Positions 47,238 through 61,400 of a stretch of DNA of 64,000 nt are shown here, in pieces. Each line of letters opens with the position of its first letter. Position 1 is the stretch's first letter. The notes beneath the pieces are model-generated. The model was not told the origin of the DNA and ran no database searches. It saw only the letters and a program-made list of their open reading frames with translations. The translations under genes were made by a program, and so were the position numbers. Origin of the DNA: Diadema setosum (Eukaryota; Echinodermata; Echinoidea; Diadematoida; Diadematidae); contig CM067076.1 in NCBI GenBank assembly GCA_033980235.1, positions 29,426,968-29,490,967 on the forward strand, in the 5' to 3' direction.

Positions 47238-47984
47238 TAACAACACATGAGATGAAATCTGTTACCGCATCAATATCGTCGAGGTAGCTATCGTACTTCC
47301 CTATGAAATCTGCCTCGCCCGCGTGTCAAAACGTAACTCGAATCCTTGTGATTCACTGCACTTTCTTTTGCTTTCCAATGACTCTCCTGAAACATGAAAG
47401 AGGGATTGCTTTTACCTGATAAACAAAGATTCCCTTGTTTTGGTTTCACCTATCAGACTCTAACGTTTTGGCCACTGCACATCTTCTGAGACTCTTGACA
47501 TACAGGGGATTTATGGGAGGCACAAGAAATAATTTCAGATAAACAGGCAGACAAAAAAAAACAAAAAAACAAAAAAAAACAAACGAGCAAAATCAAGCAG
47601 GTCTTCTCCGTCATCCCCCTATCTTAATGTAAGTAGGTCTGTTTTGTTTTGCACGTTTTTCTTCTTTTCATTTTTCATAATGTGCCCCGGAAATATTATA
47701 TTCTTGCTGGAGAGATCATGCAAAGAATGTTCATTGAGATACAAATGCCTCTTGTTTCATAACGACCCTAACAACGGCGTCTTAAAGTTTTACACGAAAT
47801 ACGTGTGATTTTAACCCTGATCAACATTTCACCAAAACACAGTTTCCTAAACGCTAGCTTTCACAACACCTGGCGTCTTTAGCTGAATAAAATGCTGAAC
47901 CAATGTCGCCCAGACCCATACTTTATAATATCATATTTTATACTTATCCTTAAGTCAAGGCTACGATTTTCTAAAATCTTTGAA

Positions 47985-48152
47985 TATGATATTTTGGTGG
48001 CCCGAAATAAAAGGAAAGCATAATCCATTATGGAACTCGGTTGCCCGATCGGGCCACAAAAGGATTGCCTTTTTGGACATTATTTTTGTGGCCCAACATC
48101 AATCTTAGTGGCCCCGAGCCACCGAATCACCGCTAATGTCAGGCCCTGCTTG
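47985..48152 (-). repeat. dispersed repeat (copy 2), reverse orientation
   Basis: The reverse complement begins GCAGGGCCTGACATTAGCGG and continues through GATGTTGGGCCACAAAA, matching 7365-7566. Both copies lie outside exons. Confidence 0.6.
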
Positions 48153-48614
48153 AGTAGATACATATATGCCAAACACAGTATACTTTAAAAATGATATATC
48201 ATTATGACTTATAACTCACTGAGTGGTATCGGAATGGTAAAAAGCAATATGTATGAAGTAGTTTTGTGTATAATCAAAGGTTATTAAACATATTTAATAT
48301 CATGGCGCTCCTTAAAAGTATCGATAGCGCTTGAAGTATGCATAGTTTTGTTATAGTAAATTGTCAAAGCGCCACCTGACGAGAAACATATAGGTACCTA
48401 TTCTAATATCACACAACAATTCCTATCAAACGATTGCAGCAATGCCTCTAGGATTTAATTTGAAGATCAAAATATAGCATTCATTTTATGCACTTTAGAG
48501 CTCTTGATGTTCGTCTTTCATTGTCATATACTTGTTCAGAATAAGTGGTCAAATGACATCCACAAAGATTTTAAGAAAAAACACAATTTCAGTGTGGATG
48601 CAATTATAAATAAT

Positions 48615-48741
48615 TTTATACATATATATGTATATATACATATTAATAAATAATATATATATGTGTGTATTATGTATACATACACATATATACACATACA
48701 AGTACATATCTTACACCACACACACACATGTGTGTGTGCGT

Positions 48742-48772
<31 letters not shown>

Positions 48773-48775
48773 GAG
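48615..48775. repeat. TA, CA and TG microsatellites
   Basis: TA-rich sequence (about 48617-48665), then CACACA, then a TG run to about 48771. The ORFs here are repeat artefacts. Confidence 0.85.
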
Positions 48776-48899
48776 TGATATATTTCTAGGAACCCTTGGT
48801 TGACCTGTATAGAGCAAAACAGAGCAAGACGAGCAGTACACAGCAAGAATTTCATCCTTAGAAATGGCCTTTGCTGCCATATTTTATTCATATACATAT

Positions 48900-51800
48900 A
48901 GGGAAGTGATACACAAACAGAGGAGGAGGTTCTTTCAGCTCGTATAAAGTGAACTCTCTTCTTGTTTAGTTTTTATACTTAATCAATTTTGAAAAAGTGG
49001 CAAAAAATGCTGTAAAATTCTTGAATGACAAAAAGAGAATTGAGAGTAGACATACAGGCTTTCACGTAGCATGCAAACATGCAATATTGATATTTTTTTT
49101 TTTGAAACTGCTATTTACAAAAAAAAAAAAGTGGTTGTGTATTTACAACAACAACAAAACACACATAAAAAGAAAGAGAAGTTTAAGGAAATGTTTTTCA
49201 TAAAAAGGTTACAAGAGTTTGTACCATATAGAGTATTTACAATCATCTTACTGATCTCATGCACACATTTTTTTGGGGGGGTATAACATAGTAATTTTAC
49301 ACATAAAAATTGAGAGATGTCTACACACTCTACCATGAATCGCAAAACTCATCAGAGCTTTCTGGCTGGAATAGGATGAAATATCTTTTCAAGACATTTC
49401 TTTTTATGTCTGATCACCTGTCAAATCTAAATTATGCTGCATCATTTGAAAACATATCACAACGGCAATCTTTAAATTGTTGAATAACCATGCAATACTG
49501 AGCGGTAAATATGACACAATGAAAAACGTAACAACAACACAAATTAGACAAACAAAATCTATGCAAAAAAAAAAAAAAAATGGGGGAAAAACTGGGAGAA
49601 TTCACAAGACTGGCAAATATTGTATTCATTTTCATACACCTTACTTGACGGTCTGTAAGAGATTTATTCAATCTATGCACACCAGCATCGATAATCTTTA
49701 TTACTGTCTAGTGCGCTTAAGCAAGAAAGGAAATCACACCCAAACTATTTACCTCATGTAAACTAACATTTTAAACAACTGGAAAAAAAAAAAACCTTAT
49801 CAAAACAGCACAATCTTTTGTGGTCTCTGCTATGAAATAAATAAAAAGAATCATGTGCCACTGTGTACAGCAGTAACAAATGATTACATCTTCTGGGGCA
49901 GATCCAGGAATTCCGTAAAGGGGAGGTGCCAAAATTAAAGGGGGCACACGCCCTCCCCCATTTTTCTTTGTACACTGTATTTCTTTTGTTTTAACAAAAA
50001 ATAAAGAGGGGTGCGTGCCCCTCTGGATCCCCCCACTGCATCTTGCTAGTTGCAGATTTCACAATATGTTATGTTTCTCATTTCTCTTTTGAGATTTTTT
50101 TCTTCTAATTAAATGAGGAACCACTCATTTTTCTACATTGCATCTTACTGTCATTTCTGTTTTACACTGCACTATTGTAGTACAACAGACAATATTATTT
50201 AACCACTTGAAAAGTGACATAAATGATAAACTTAGCAGTCAGTCATTTGATCACCGCATGTAACATTGAAAACTCTGTCACAAAAGACCAAACCGAACAG
50301 AACTGAACAAAAGTTGCAAATCTCATTAGCTGTCTTGGGAAATGAATGCCAACATTTTGCGATTTTGGGAGGATTGAAAACTACAGCAGCAGTGTAAAGG
50401 CTCTTGGAGGGGAATCTGTATTAATTTCATATTTGATAATAAGTAAAATGAATTTGGATCATATTCTGAGCCTATGCATGGAACAGAGAAAGAACACATA
50501 ATCTAATACTCAAAAGCAGCGTTGCAGGAAAAAGAGAAAACTGCTAAATCATGCATTCTCAAACTAATATCATGGACAAAGTGAGGATCAATGCACAAGA
50601 AAAAGAAAAAAAGAAAAGAGAGACAGAAAAGAGTTCCTGTAAGTTGGTATCAACTGGTATATAAAGCATTAATGTTTAGCCAAATATTCTATGAGAAATG
50701 ATAACTTGAAAAAGAGTTTCCCCCTTTTTTTTCTTTTTTTTTTTTTGCAGAGTCCTGCTGGAAGCAGGTTTCTCACATTTCACCTGCACGTGGTGATCGT
50801 TATCCATGCATGCACATGTTTGATTTCATATGAATGGGAGACAAAAATGAATCCATGTTTTTTATTTTTTCATACCCTGTGTGCGATATATGATCTCACC
50901 AAACTTCCCTGCCATTGATGTATGGAATCAGAGCAAGCTCTTTACGTTCACACCTTGTGCCACAGTGAAAGAAAAACAAAACAAAACAAATACCCCCACC
51001 ACTAATCTACTGTGTGTATTAACATCTATGCCAATGCTCATAAGGTCATAGACAAAAAACAAAGCAAGAACAGCAAGGACATCTAAACCCTCATCTTTCA
51101 GGAATTCTTTGGTAAATTATGCAAAGTGGTGTAAAAAAATTGAGACCAACAAACAAACAACTAACTTAAAAGCTGGCACTAAAATAAGACGTGTCACAAT
51201 TTATCCAACATTTAATGGCTTTAATATGATAATGTAGCCATACTAGATGTAATGAACTTACACATTCCTTGACTATATCCCTCTTAATGGTTACCTCAAG
51301 ATTGGTGGGATTCCTTTATTACATAAACTTTATGACATGAAACTGGAGTGAAAAGTTGAGGTATGCCTATCGAATGAGGTGTATTTTTTCTTGCACCTAA
51401 CTAACATTTTTTTTTTTCATGAAACTCAGTCCTTCCAACCTTTCTGACTATGAAAAAAAGAAATTGGGATGATTTAGCTCAAAAGTATGAAAGGAAGAGC
51501 AGTTCCCACAGGAGTGTGTGGTAAAATTACCAAGAAAAATAGGAAACTCCTACTGGGAAAACAAAAAAGGTGGGTATTGTCAAAAGTCAGATTTCTTTTT
51601 CCTCCAATTTCAGAATGGACGGGAGGTCTGGAAACTTGTGCATTGAGCTGCAAGTACGTGCTGCACAATGTTTCAGCATACTTTAAACCACTTTCACAAA
51701 GCTTCAGTGTAATCAAAACCTCAGAAAAAAGGCAAAAAAGTATGAAGTATGTATCATCCCACAGGAGTTGATATCTGAATGAATAAAGTTAACAATCACT

Positions 51801-54800
51801 ACATCATTACTCATCTGTTACAACTGTCTTGCAAAGTTTTCCATTTAATCTCTTTTGAGGTATGAGAGTGACATAGGTGATGGGATAATGACACCTTCTT
51901 CCTACTCAAAATTCCACATGATATTTACAAAATGTACAAAACTGTTTGAATTAGTAATAAAATGACTTATGGGAATTTTATATCCTAAGAAAAAAGTGAT
52001 TTCATAATGAAACTTACATGTACATTGCACTGGCCTGACTAATGAAGAGTGTTTCCAAACTGTGTTCCACCCACTCCAAGCATGGTTTAAGGAAACTGTA
52101 CAGTGTATTTCAGAAATTTAAAGCACTGATCTTAAAAGTTAAATCATTTCAGTAAATTACTTTCTCCCACACAGAAAAATAGTGTTAATTCATTATCACG
52201 CTATTAGATCACTAGTTTTAATCTGAAAAAAAAAAAATAGATGTATATATATAAATATATATTCTGCTGGTATCATTTATTTCAGAACATTAGTTTTTCA
52301 AAATCCCAAAGGGTAATTTCACCGACACTCTGGGATATGACAAGGGTCTACTGCATTCACAGCACACTGCAAAGGAAAAAATGCACAAAGAAGCAACACA
52401 GGAAAACAACAACAACAAATATACGCTTTAAATAAGGTTTGGCACAAATAAGTGACAGTACAATAGCGACATTACAACTTCTCATTTTACATAATGTGAA
52501 GTACACATTCCATTGTTTTCATAACAACTTTTGGATTTCAGTGGTCAACTTGAACAAGGATGATAGCATCAAGCATACATGCATTGTCACAACTGACAAA
52601 ACTTGTTGATTGGATGCGTTCAATGCATACAGGACATAAGCTAAACCTTGAGAGATCAATCTTCAGCTGGACATTCAAAATTTGCCAGGGGATCCCCCTC
52701 CCTCCCCCCCCCCCCCCCCCCCCCCTCCTCGGCACACATGTGTTGCACAACACAACTTGCCCTGCAAAAAAAGACCATTAGATAATCATGGAAAAGCAAA
52801 AAGCAAAATCAAATACTTTGCCGAGCTGAAGAAAGAGGATAAAAACGTCAAGACTTTTTGCATATTTGAGTTGAGATCCAAATATGTCATCTGGGATGTC
52901 ATCCCATAAAGTATGATTCTCTGGAGAGGGATTCTAAAGATTCTGATGGCAAAATGACACTTCATAAATCACAAGAGAAATGAGCTAACTGCAAAGACAG
53001 TCACTCACTGCACAAGCAGCATACAACATTGTTGGTTGAAGTATTCATCATCGTATGTTTCAAATAGTAGAGATATGGCAACTACTCTTTTTGCGTGTGT
53101 GTGTATTTCTCCTTTCTTCTTCTGGTTTCATGCTTCATCAAGAAATGACATTCACTTTGCCGTCAGACTCCCCTAGGTTTCCCAGTGATCTCTCGTGAGT
53201 GAATTATTGAGAAAAATTGCTCCAGACGTGCAAAGAACATCACAACACTGCTTCAAACCACAATACACTATAGCTTTAAAGTGTGCAACACACAACATGC
53301 TGGTACAATCATGTGCATTGGTCTGCTTCTCTTGTTCTTATTTGTGTGTTCTTTTGTTCAAAGCTGGCACACACACACACTGTTCCAAAGTCTTGCAAGG
53401 AATCAACTGCTGAACATTACACATCCTAAACTGTTCATGGCATTGACTTCGTTTGAACCAAAGGCAAAACGAAAGTTCAATCAATCTTGCCATCAAGATT
53501 CGTTTCGAACTATGCGAACGCATACATACATGTGATTACATCTATACATTCAAAAACTTTTTTTTTTTTTTGTATGCAGTTCAGGGCCCTGTTTCACAAA
53601 GGCACTGTAAAATGTTTACTATTTACAATAATTGCAGTCACCGTGGCGACAGCTCAACAAACACCAATCAACAAGCAGCACTTCAGTTGTCGCTATGGAA
53701 ACCGAAGGTGCTGTGACAAGAAACAACTTTTGCAAGATAACTTCATGAAGCAGGGCCTGCAACATGCATGACGTGTATTGTCTACAGCAATGCATTCCAG
53801 TATCCTGGTTCATCTTGTTCATCAGTCTTTCCGTTCAGAACACACAAGCCTGTTTGCTCATTAAATGAGCTCCCTGGCTTACCATTTATCACAATGCTTT
53901 TACTGTTACACAAGATTCATATTTCAGCCGTTTCAATAATGACAAGGTTCTAGGCTCGATAAGGAGTGAACACCTCATACCGTAAAATACAACACCATCG
54001 CATTTCTCTTCTTCTCGGACAACTTGTATGAAAATATAATGTATGAGCACAAATGTCACAATCATACGCATGCACTCAGTCAAGCTACACTGTTCCAGCT
54101 CTCTTAAATTTGATACCCTTTAGTTGTATATAAAAGAAATAACAACATGGAAGGCAAAACATAGACCCTTTCAATTTTCAAACGACAATTTATGTAATAA
54201 CTTGACCAGTCATCACATAGCAAGGCCCAGCTGACTCTGATGAAGACTTCTAGAAATAGGGGAAAAAGTTGCAATTATGAATAAATTTTGCAACAAATAC
54301 AACAGGACAGAATTCAGCTTTGGTTTAATATGTCTAAATGCTGCTCTGCTGACAATATCAAAGGCAAGTTAAAATGTGTGGTTAGTTTTCATTCACTGGG
54401 CCCTAGAGATAATCCTTTCACACTACAACCCATAGTGGAAGAGCAGCAACTGTCATTTAACCAAGAATTTACAGGAATTAACAAAGGGATGTACATATCT
54501 TTTTAAAAAAGAGCCATCATTATGCACATTGTGGTAAAGTGTTCTCATGCGAAATAGCGAAAAGAACACCGGGACCGAACAGAAATGATCAATTTCATGA
54601 CCCAGTCTTTCATGGTGTAAATGCAATTCAGTAATTCCTTTACACCTTTTAAAATTAAAAAAATATGAAAAAAGAATGATATTACTGAAAGATTTATCTT
54701 TACTAAGCTTGTCAAGGTTCGAGATTGATCAGGTCAAATCGAGGGCAATATAATGAGGATTTCAGAAGTATATATCAGCCACTTTGTTCTGCATGTAGAC

Positions 54801-55473
54801 AGCATGGATGCCACAGGACACTGTATACATCTCCGAGACCGCAAATATCCTCTCTGACCACTGTCGACAATTCACACTCTGGAGGTGAAAGCATTCCGAA
54901 GACGGGCCAAGAATCATTTTTTTGAAGAGTCCACATCGCATCAGGAAGGATCACCACATATTTAAGATACAAGGAAAAGTTGTGATTTACATGATACAGA
55001 CGATTAATGCGTGGAACATGCTCCAACACATCAAACATGTCTGCGGCACATGCAAACTGCAATCAGAAACTGCGTACAAAACTGCCACTTTGCGGGGACG
55101 TCTGATGCCTTTGTTTTTCTTGCTTGTTTGCGTAATTTGACAGTGTGAATGAAGACAGGGTTGTAAAGGGTGGAGACAAAAGTGAAGTATGGATACTTTT
55201 GATTTTGTTCTTTTTGATTCATCCATACATGCAATTCTTGATCCAGCGAGGCAAGCGGGGACATGGCTCTGTGGCAAACAATACTTCCAGTTCGTCACCA
55301 AGCACAGACCAATGGCAATTTGCGCAGCACTCAAAGGGTTAAAAGCGGAAGAGGACGATCCTCCCTCCAAGTGGCGGGGATGGCGGTGTGACATGAGGTA
55401 TGTGAGGGGTCAGAGGGCAAAAGGTCAGGGCTAAAGGTCGGGGCCAGTCTCCCATATATCTCTCTCCCTCTCC
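48900..55473 (-). other. gene-free 6.5 kb, probably including the AHR 3' UTR
   Basis: No ORF has coding character. Apart from one MITE at 49894-50038 and homopolymer runs (for example C at 52706-52725 and T at 53562-53573), this stretch is repeat-poor, low in CpG and uniform. That fits a long 3' UTR of the minus-strand AHR gene, but the polyadenylation site cannot be placed. AATAAA on the minus strand occurs near 48890. Confidence 0.35.
49894..50038. mobile_element. foldback MITE, GGGGCGGATCCAGGA family (copy 2)
   Basis: TGGGGCAGATCCAGGAATTC at the left and CCCCTCTGGATCCCCCCACT at the right match the ends of 28934-29077, including the internal TTAACAAAAAATAAAGAGGG. Confidence 0.7.
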
Positions 55474-58400
55474 TTAGGCGTTGGAAGAGTGCGTCAGGGC
55501 AACTTGGAAGCCATTTTCGAGGAGGGACCCACCCCCCGCCACCACGCCCTTCATCTGCGGTGCCCCGCATGGCATCATCGCAGACAGGAACTCAGACGAC
55601 AGGCTGGAGTCCACCAGGTCCATCAAATTCAGGGCAGTGTTCTGTGGTTGAGGGCTGCCGCCAAAGGGAACCTCCTGTGATGGAAAATATGAGAAGAGAA
55701 GGTAGGGATGGGGAAGTTGGAAAATCATGGTTGGAAATTACTTCAATTGCTGCAAAACTTTCCATGTCTTGACCTCCATACAGTGGACTCCCATTATAAC
55801 GAAGTCCATGGGACCAGCAGTTTTCTTTCCTTGTATCAAAATTTCATTATAACCGAACAAATATACAATAAGAATACATACTGGATAATGTTGCGGCCTG
55901 AATTTTCGGAATTTCGTTATAACCGTGTTCATTATAACAGGGGTGCACTGTATTTCGTTTTATACATTAAGTTATCACAGAAGTTGTTCAGGGTTACCAA
56001 AGAAATGCTGACTGTCAGCGAAAGTGGATTATAACACCTCTGGCAGATCATGGGATGTTCTTCACACATCAGTCACAGTGTGGTTCTCATCTGAAAGTAT
56101 CACTTTAATCCTTATCCACTAAAGTTCAAGTTCACTTCAAGTTTGAATTAGTGTTACTGGAAGAGTGTAAATGCAAACTACACAGTATGGTAGAAGCCTC
56201 ACCATAATCAGATGCACATAAGAAATTGTGACCCGCCACAATGAAAGGATCCTAAAGTTGCTAACGGCTGAGCTGAGAAAAATCGAGTTTGAAGTCAGAC
56301 CATCGGTCAAAATGATTTGATTTCTGTGTTTGGTATGATTTTGTAGTCTAATGTATTGTCTATCATCCTGCCAAAATTTTGAAGCTAACTGATCAAAGGA
56401 AAGGCATTAAGAAATTAGCGCTTTTCTGGGCCATGATTTTCCTACTTTCAATGGAACAGAAATGTGTCCGAAGATTTAGATTTAGTGCCGCACATAGACT
56501 CCGCCCCTAGCAACGAGGGAGTGATCTTACTGGTCAGTGCATGGCATCCTTGTTACTGATTAGTTGTGCACAGACCGCTGGGCTAAAGCTTAAATGAACA
56601 TCGCGGAGGTTGCTAGGAGCATACCTTCCATTGTCAAGAGGTGAAAAATGTCTTGCTTCCCCTTGATCATGATAGCGTCAGAAGGAAAACTTTGAAGGCG
56701 GTTTTCTCGAAACACTGATTTTTCTGAACCATTGACATGTGCTAATAAAATCATCTATATCTCTTTTATGAGTCGTGTTATATATGAAATTAAAGAAGAG
56801 TAAGGGAATAATGTCATGTCATTTTTTGAAAATCCTCCTCCCTCAAATTTCGGATCCTTTTGCCGTAGAGGGTCACAATCATGGACTTTCATATGTCCTC
56901 ATAAAACATCCATGTTAGTTAATGACACATACTACATACAATGAGATGAAGTCATCTGATGATGCCATCATCTCACAAGCCTACAACTGCCTTGGGCATC
57001 AAATCTTCAATTGAGTTCCTCTTTAAAAAACTGTTTTGAAGAGGATCATAGGTTCTGATTTTAAGTTGTGGCTGTTCACGCATCGCACTTGCTTTATCAT
57101 TGGCCGTAAACAAGATGCTTGTAATAATTTTGTGAACAATGAGGAGGAAACCTGTGAGGTGAAAGATTGTCATCCCATGTACCAAATGGCTTGAGTGGTT
57201 ATGACTTAATATCAAACTGATAGTTGAAAACATGTGGCAGTTGAAAATCTCATATTTTATTTAGCTTTGTATCAGAAAGTAAGCCTGCAGAAAGCAATAT
57301 CATATTCTTACACTCCAAGACACAATTATCAATCCTTTCACATGAATTTCATAAATCTATCTGGAAACCAAAGAAACCTAGAGGAGCTTTACACAGAGCC
57401 AAACTGGTGTGTGCATGATGAAAACATACCTGATGTAGCACCGGCAAAAGTCCTCCAACACCATTGGGCATCCCTTTCTGGTTGCTGTGGTAACCTCTCC
57501 TCTCCATCATCATTTTCTGGTGGTGTGCGTGCATCATCTTTGGTGGCAGGGGTTGCTGCTGCTGCTGATGGGGAGTGGCACATTGGACTAGTCCTGCTGT
57601 CATCAAGGGCAGGCTGTTGGTCTGGAAGCCAAATGCCTCTTCCTGTTGTGACTCTGGTGGCTGTGTTTGCTGAGGCTGATGGTTCGGCTGTTGCTGCAAC
57701 TGCTGCTGCTGCTTACTCCTGTGGAGCGCCTGCTCTGTGGTCATTGGGGGTAGGCTGGTTTGGAAGTTAAACATCTCTTGTTGTTGTTGCTGCAGCTGCT
57801 GCTGTTGTTGCTGTTGTAGTTGTTGCAGATGGTTCTGCTGCAGCTGCTGCTTTGGATGTAGCTGTTGCTGTTGCAATTGCTGCATCCTCAGCTGCTGTTG
57901 TTGCTGTTGCAGCTGTTGTTGTTGCTGTTGCAACTGCTGCATCTTAAGCTGCTGTTGTTGCTGCTGCAATTGTTGCATCTTCAGCTGCTGCTGTTGGTGC
58001 TGCGGAATGGGGAGACCTGTGGCTGTGGACTGGCTGGCAAAGTGATTGTGCTGTGAAGAGTTGTGACTCTTTGGCAAGGTTTGAGGCTGCACTGCTGACT
58101 GGTGCACAATGGAAGGGTAACCATGAGAGTTCTGTGTAGTGGCCATGCTGTTTTGGAGGCCAGGAGTCTGCACAGTGCCCTGCTGAGAGAAGCTACCCTG
58201 ATCAGGATCTACCTGGTTGTGCTGCCAGTGGTTCTGATAGGCTTGCTTTGAGGGCGCTCTGTTTGGCAAGTGGTTGCTTTGTGGGCCTTGGGGCATGGAG
58301 TCAGTCTGGAAGGCCTGGGACCGCTGCACAGGCTGTGAGAGGTGTGAGTTCATAGAGGACTGTCCAGGAGGAGGATAGCACACCCCTGGGGGAGCTGTTG

Positions 58401-61400
58401 TAACTGGGACAGGGTTCCTCCACTCTACTGTGTTGGGGTGTGTCATAGATGTCACAGGGGAAGAGATTACATGTTCCTCTTGCTTGCAGGATGTGGAGGG
58501 ATTGGGGTTGCTCAGCAGTGACCGCAGAACATTGCAAGAGCCCTCCTCGGGCCTTTGGTGAAGGGTGCGGGGTGGCTGATATTGCATAGCGTTAGTCTCA
58601 AGCTTTGGTCCAATTTGTTCAGGCATTGATCTGAATGGCTCCTGTGGGAAGGTCTGCCCACCATCCTGCAACTTGTTTGTGATGAGGCTCTCATCGCCGC
58701 ACATCAGGAGTGCCTCCTTAATGCCAGCCTGCTGCGCAGGGTCCAATGAAGATAGTGAGAGGGCCTCATCAAATGTGGGGATGTCATCCCCATTCTCAAA
58801 GGGGAGGTTCCCCATGCCACTGTCCACACTGCCTGTGCTTAATACAGGGCTCCGCTTTTTGGTGCTCTGCTGGATCTTCGGCACCTCCTGGCTTGCCTGG
58901 CAGGGGCTCACCACAGCTACTCTCCTGGAGGGGGTATTCCATCCCTTCTGGCCCGGTGGCAGAGATGTGATTCCACTGTCCCCGCTGGAGACAGATCGGG
59001 GCGAGCAGGTGTTGGTGTCACTGCCGTTCAATGGAAACGAGTGTGACGGAGATGACTGGAAGTGACCATTTGGCATTACCCCACTGTCCACATTGGCTGA
59101 GGGACAACCATTCCAGCTTTGGCCTACATTGATGTTCCCATTATCAAAGCCCTTTGAGAGTTCCATCTGTTCGGATGCAACGGAAGGTGATGGCATCGAG
59201 CCATCTGGACTGAAGTGTCCACTGAATCCATTACTTGCCCACTTCCCTTCTCCATTCATGCCCTGCCACTGGCTATCTCCAAACATCCCGCTCATGTCAC
59301 TGTCCCCATTCATCTCCGAACCTGCTCCATCACACGCGTAGCTCGGCGGAGAATACGAAGGGGACGACTTGAACTGTGAACGCTGCAGTCCCTGGTCGAA
59401 CGACGGCATCACTCCTCTGTCTGGGCGAGGCGAGAACATGCCATTCTGCGGGCAGGCGAATGGAGGAGGACCGCCACCGTCCCCGAAAGGCATGGGCCCG
59501 CCAAAGGGTGGCATTCCTCCTTGAGGGGGGAAGTCAGCCATTCCTGGAGGCAGGCTACCCATCCCAGGGGGCATGCCACCCATGGCTATGCCGGGTGGAG
59601 GACCGGCTCCGAGGCTTGGCATTTCTCCCCGCTGCAAGGCCTGCAGGATGACTGTAAACAGAGAGAAAGCACAAAGAGAGACTGGTTTAAAGAATCTATC
59701 AATTTCAACCTTGGAAGGGAAATGGTGAATTCATCACTTGATTTAACCCATGAAGCACTGGAATAATATTGCTGCAGAAAATATCATCTTGTCAGTAAAT
59801 TAGCACTTTTAAAATGAGTTTCACTGCATGTCTTCAACACATCAACACAAATATTTGATTGAATTCTTAATCATATAGATTCAGTAACTCATGCTCAAAG
59901 TCTGACAGAAATTTACAAAAGTTTGACAATTTGAGAGCTGCCAGTAGGCTCAGATATGTCTAGATTAACTTTGAATAGAAAAGTTTCAGTTCAATAAAGG
60001 TTTCACATATTTGCCTTGTAAAGTTCCTGAGATGCAAAGAAAGAGAAAGGAAATATGTGGATTTCAAATCCTGACATGACTTCTTTCTCTAGCACTACCA
60101 GCTTTGAATAATCTACAACTTGAAGTCCTCAAGTCTCCTCAAGTTTTGTACAGTACTGATAAGGTTTCCATGGACCACAGATTACTCTGTTTAACATTGG
60201 GAGCAGTGATTAAAAAAGATGTTTGAGTTCAGTTGTATCACAAAGCATCCTACCATACATAATTTTGCAATAAGGCCACAAATAGGAGCTATCACTATTT
60301 TTCTCAATATACCATAACTGTAGACAGTTTATTCTTGAAACAGTTTTAATTAAATTATCATTCAGATTTTGTACTTATGAAGCACTAAAGCTGGGGCTTT
60401 AATTGCTAAGCAGGTCAAGACATTCTGGCTAGAATTCACATAGGGTATTTCAAATCAAAGCCAAGGTTTAGATTTACTCCACTGACTAAACAAAGTGCAA
60501 ACAGGCACACCTTATGCATGCATATGTTGGCATGTGTTCATTCTTGGATATATGATGGGATATGTGGTATTTTACATGAACTTATGTACTAGTTACACTT
60601 TACATATTTATTTGTTCAGTTATAACGCAATTTCGATATAATAAAAGAAACTGCCGGTCCCAAGGACTTCGTTATAACAGGAGTCCACTGTAGTAGGATT
60701 ACATGAAAGTTCTTAGCCACAAGGTCAGGGGTCAAATGTGTGAAGCCTTACATGGAGGAATCGGTGGGTACGGTGGGTTACAGTCGTAGAGCTCTGCTTT
60801 GCCCTGGAAGGGGAACTTGAAAGGCCGTCTGCGGTTTGCAAGATGCTGCTCTCCTTCCTCGTCACTAGATTGAATAATCAAAATCAGAGCAGTCAACTCA
60901 CCATCAGACGAAAATCTTTTGTGTTATTGCTTGAAACAGTCCATCATTGTAATAACAGATTCACAAATAGATATTCAGAGTTCATACTGAAGTTTTGTTT
61001 GTTCATTTTTCACATTCAACTGACATTTCTTTCCAACAAATAAATGGTAAGTTAATTGCTACAAGTTACGGAAGTATTCAAGTACTGTAAAAGTGGAAAT
61101 TTTCGCGGTGTTGAAATTTTCGCGCATTTCGCGCAACCAGAAACTAGCACGAAAATAAAAGCACGCGAATATTTTTGCTTGCCATACGTTCCTGTGCGTG
61201 ATGTCTTGATTCCGCAGAATTAAAAACACGCGAAACTCTTCTGACCCGGCCTAGCGCGAAAAATTAGTCGCGCGAAAATATCCACTTTTACAGTATGTGA
61301 AAACTTCTACATTAACCCATTGAGGACGAGTCCTGAGTATACTTGGGCAGGTGTCTTTGGGAAATGCGTATTGTAGCAAAATCAGTCCATCCTCAACGGG

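Larger units (their letters stand above)
47238..48899 (+). other. TRIM 3' UTR and intergenic DNA
   Basis: No coding signal was found. It contains an A-rich simple stretch (about 47550-47585), a dispersed repeat (47985-48152) and TA/CA microsatellites (48615-48775). Confidence 0.5.

Noticed and set aside
57737..58056. Plus-strand Cys-rich and Leu-rich ORFs
   Set aside because: They are the antisense of the AHR polyglutamine tract.
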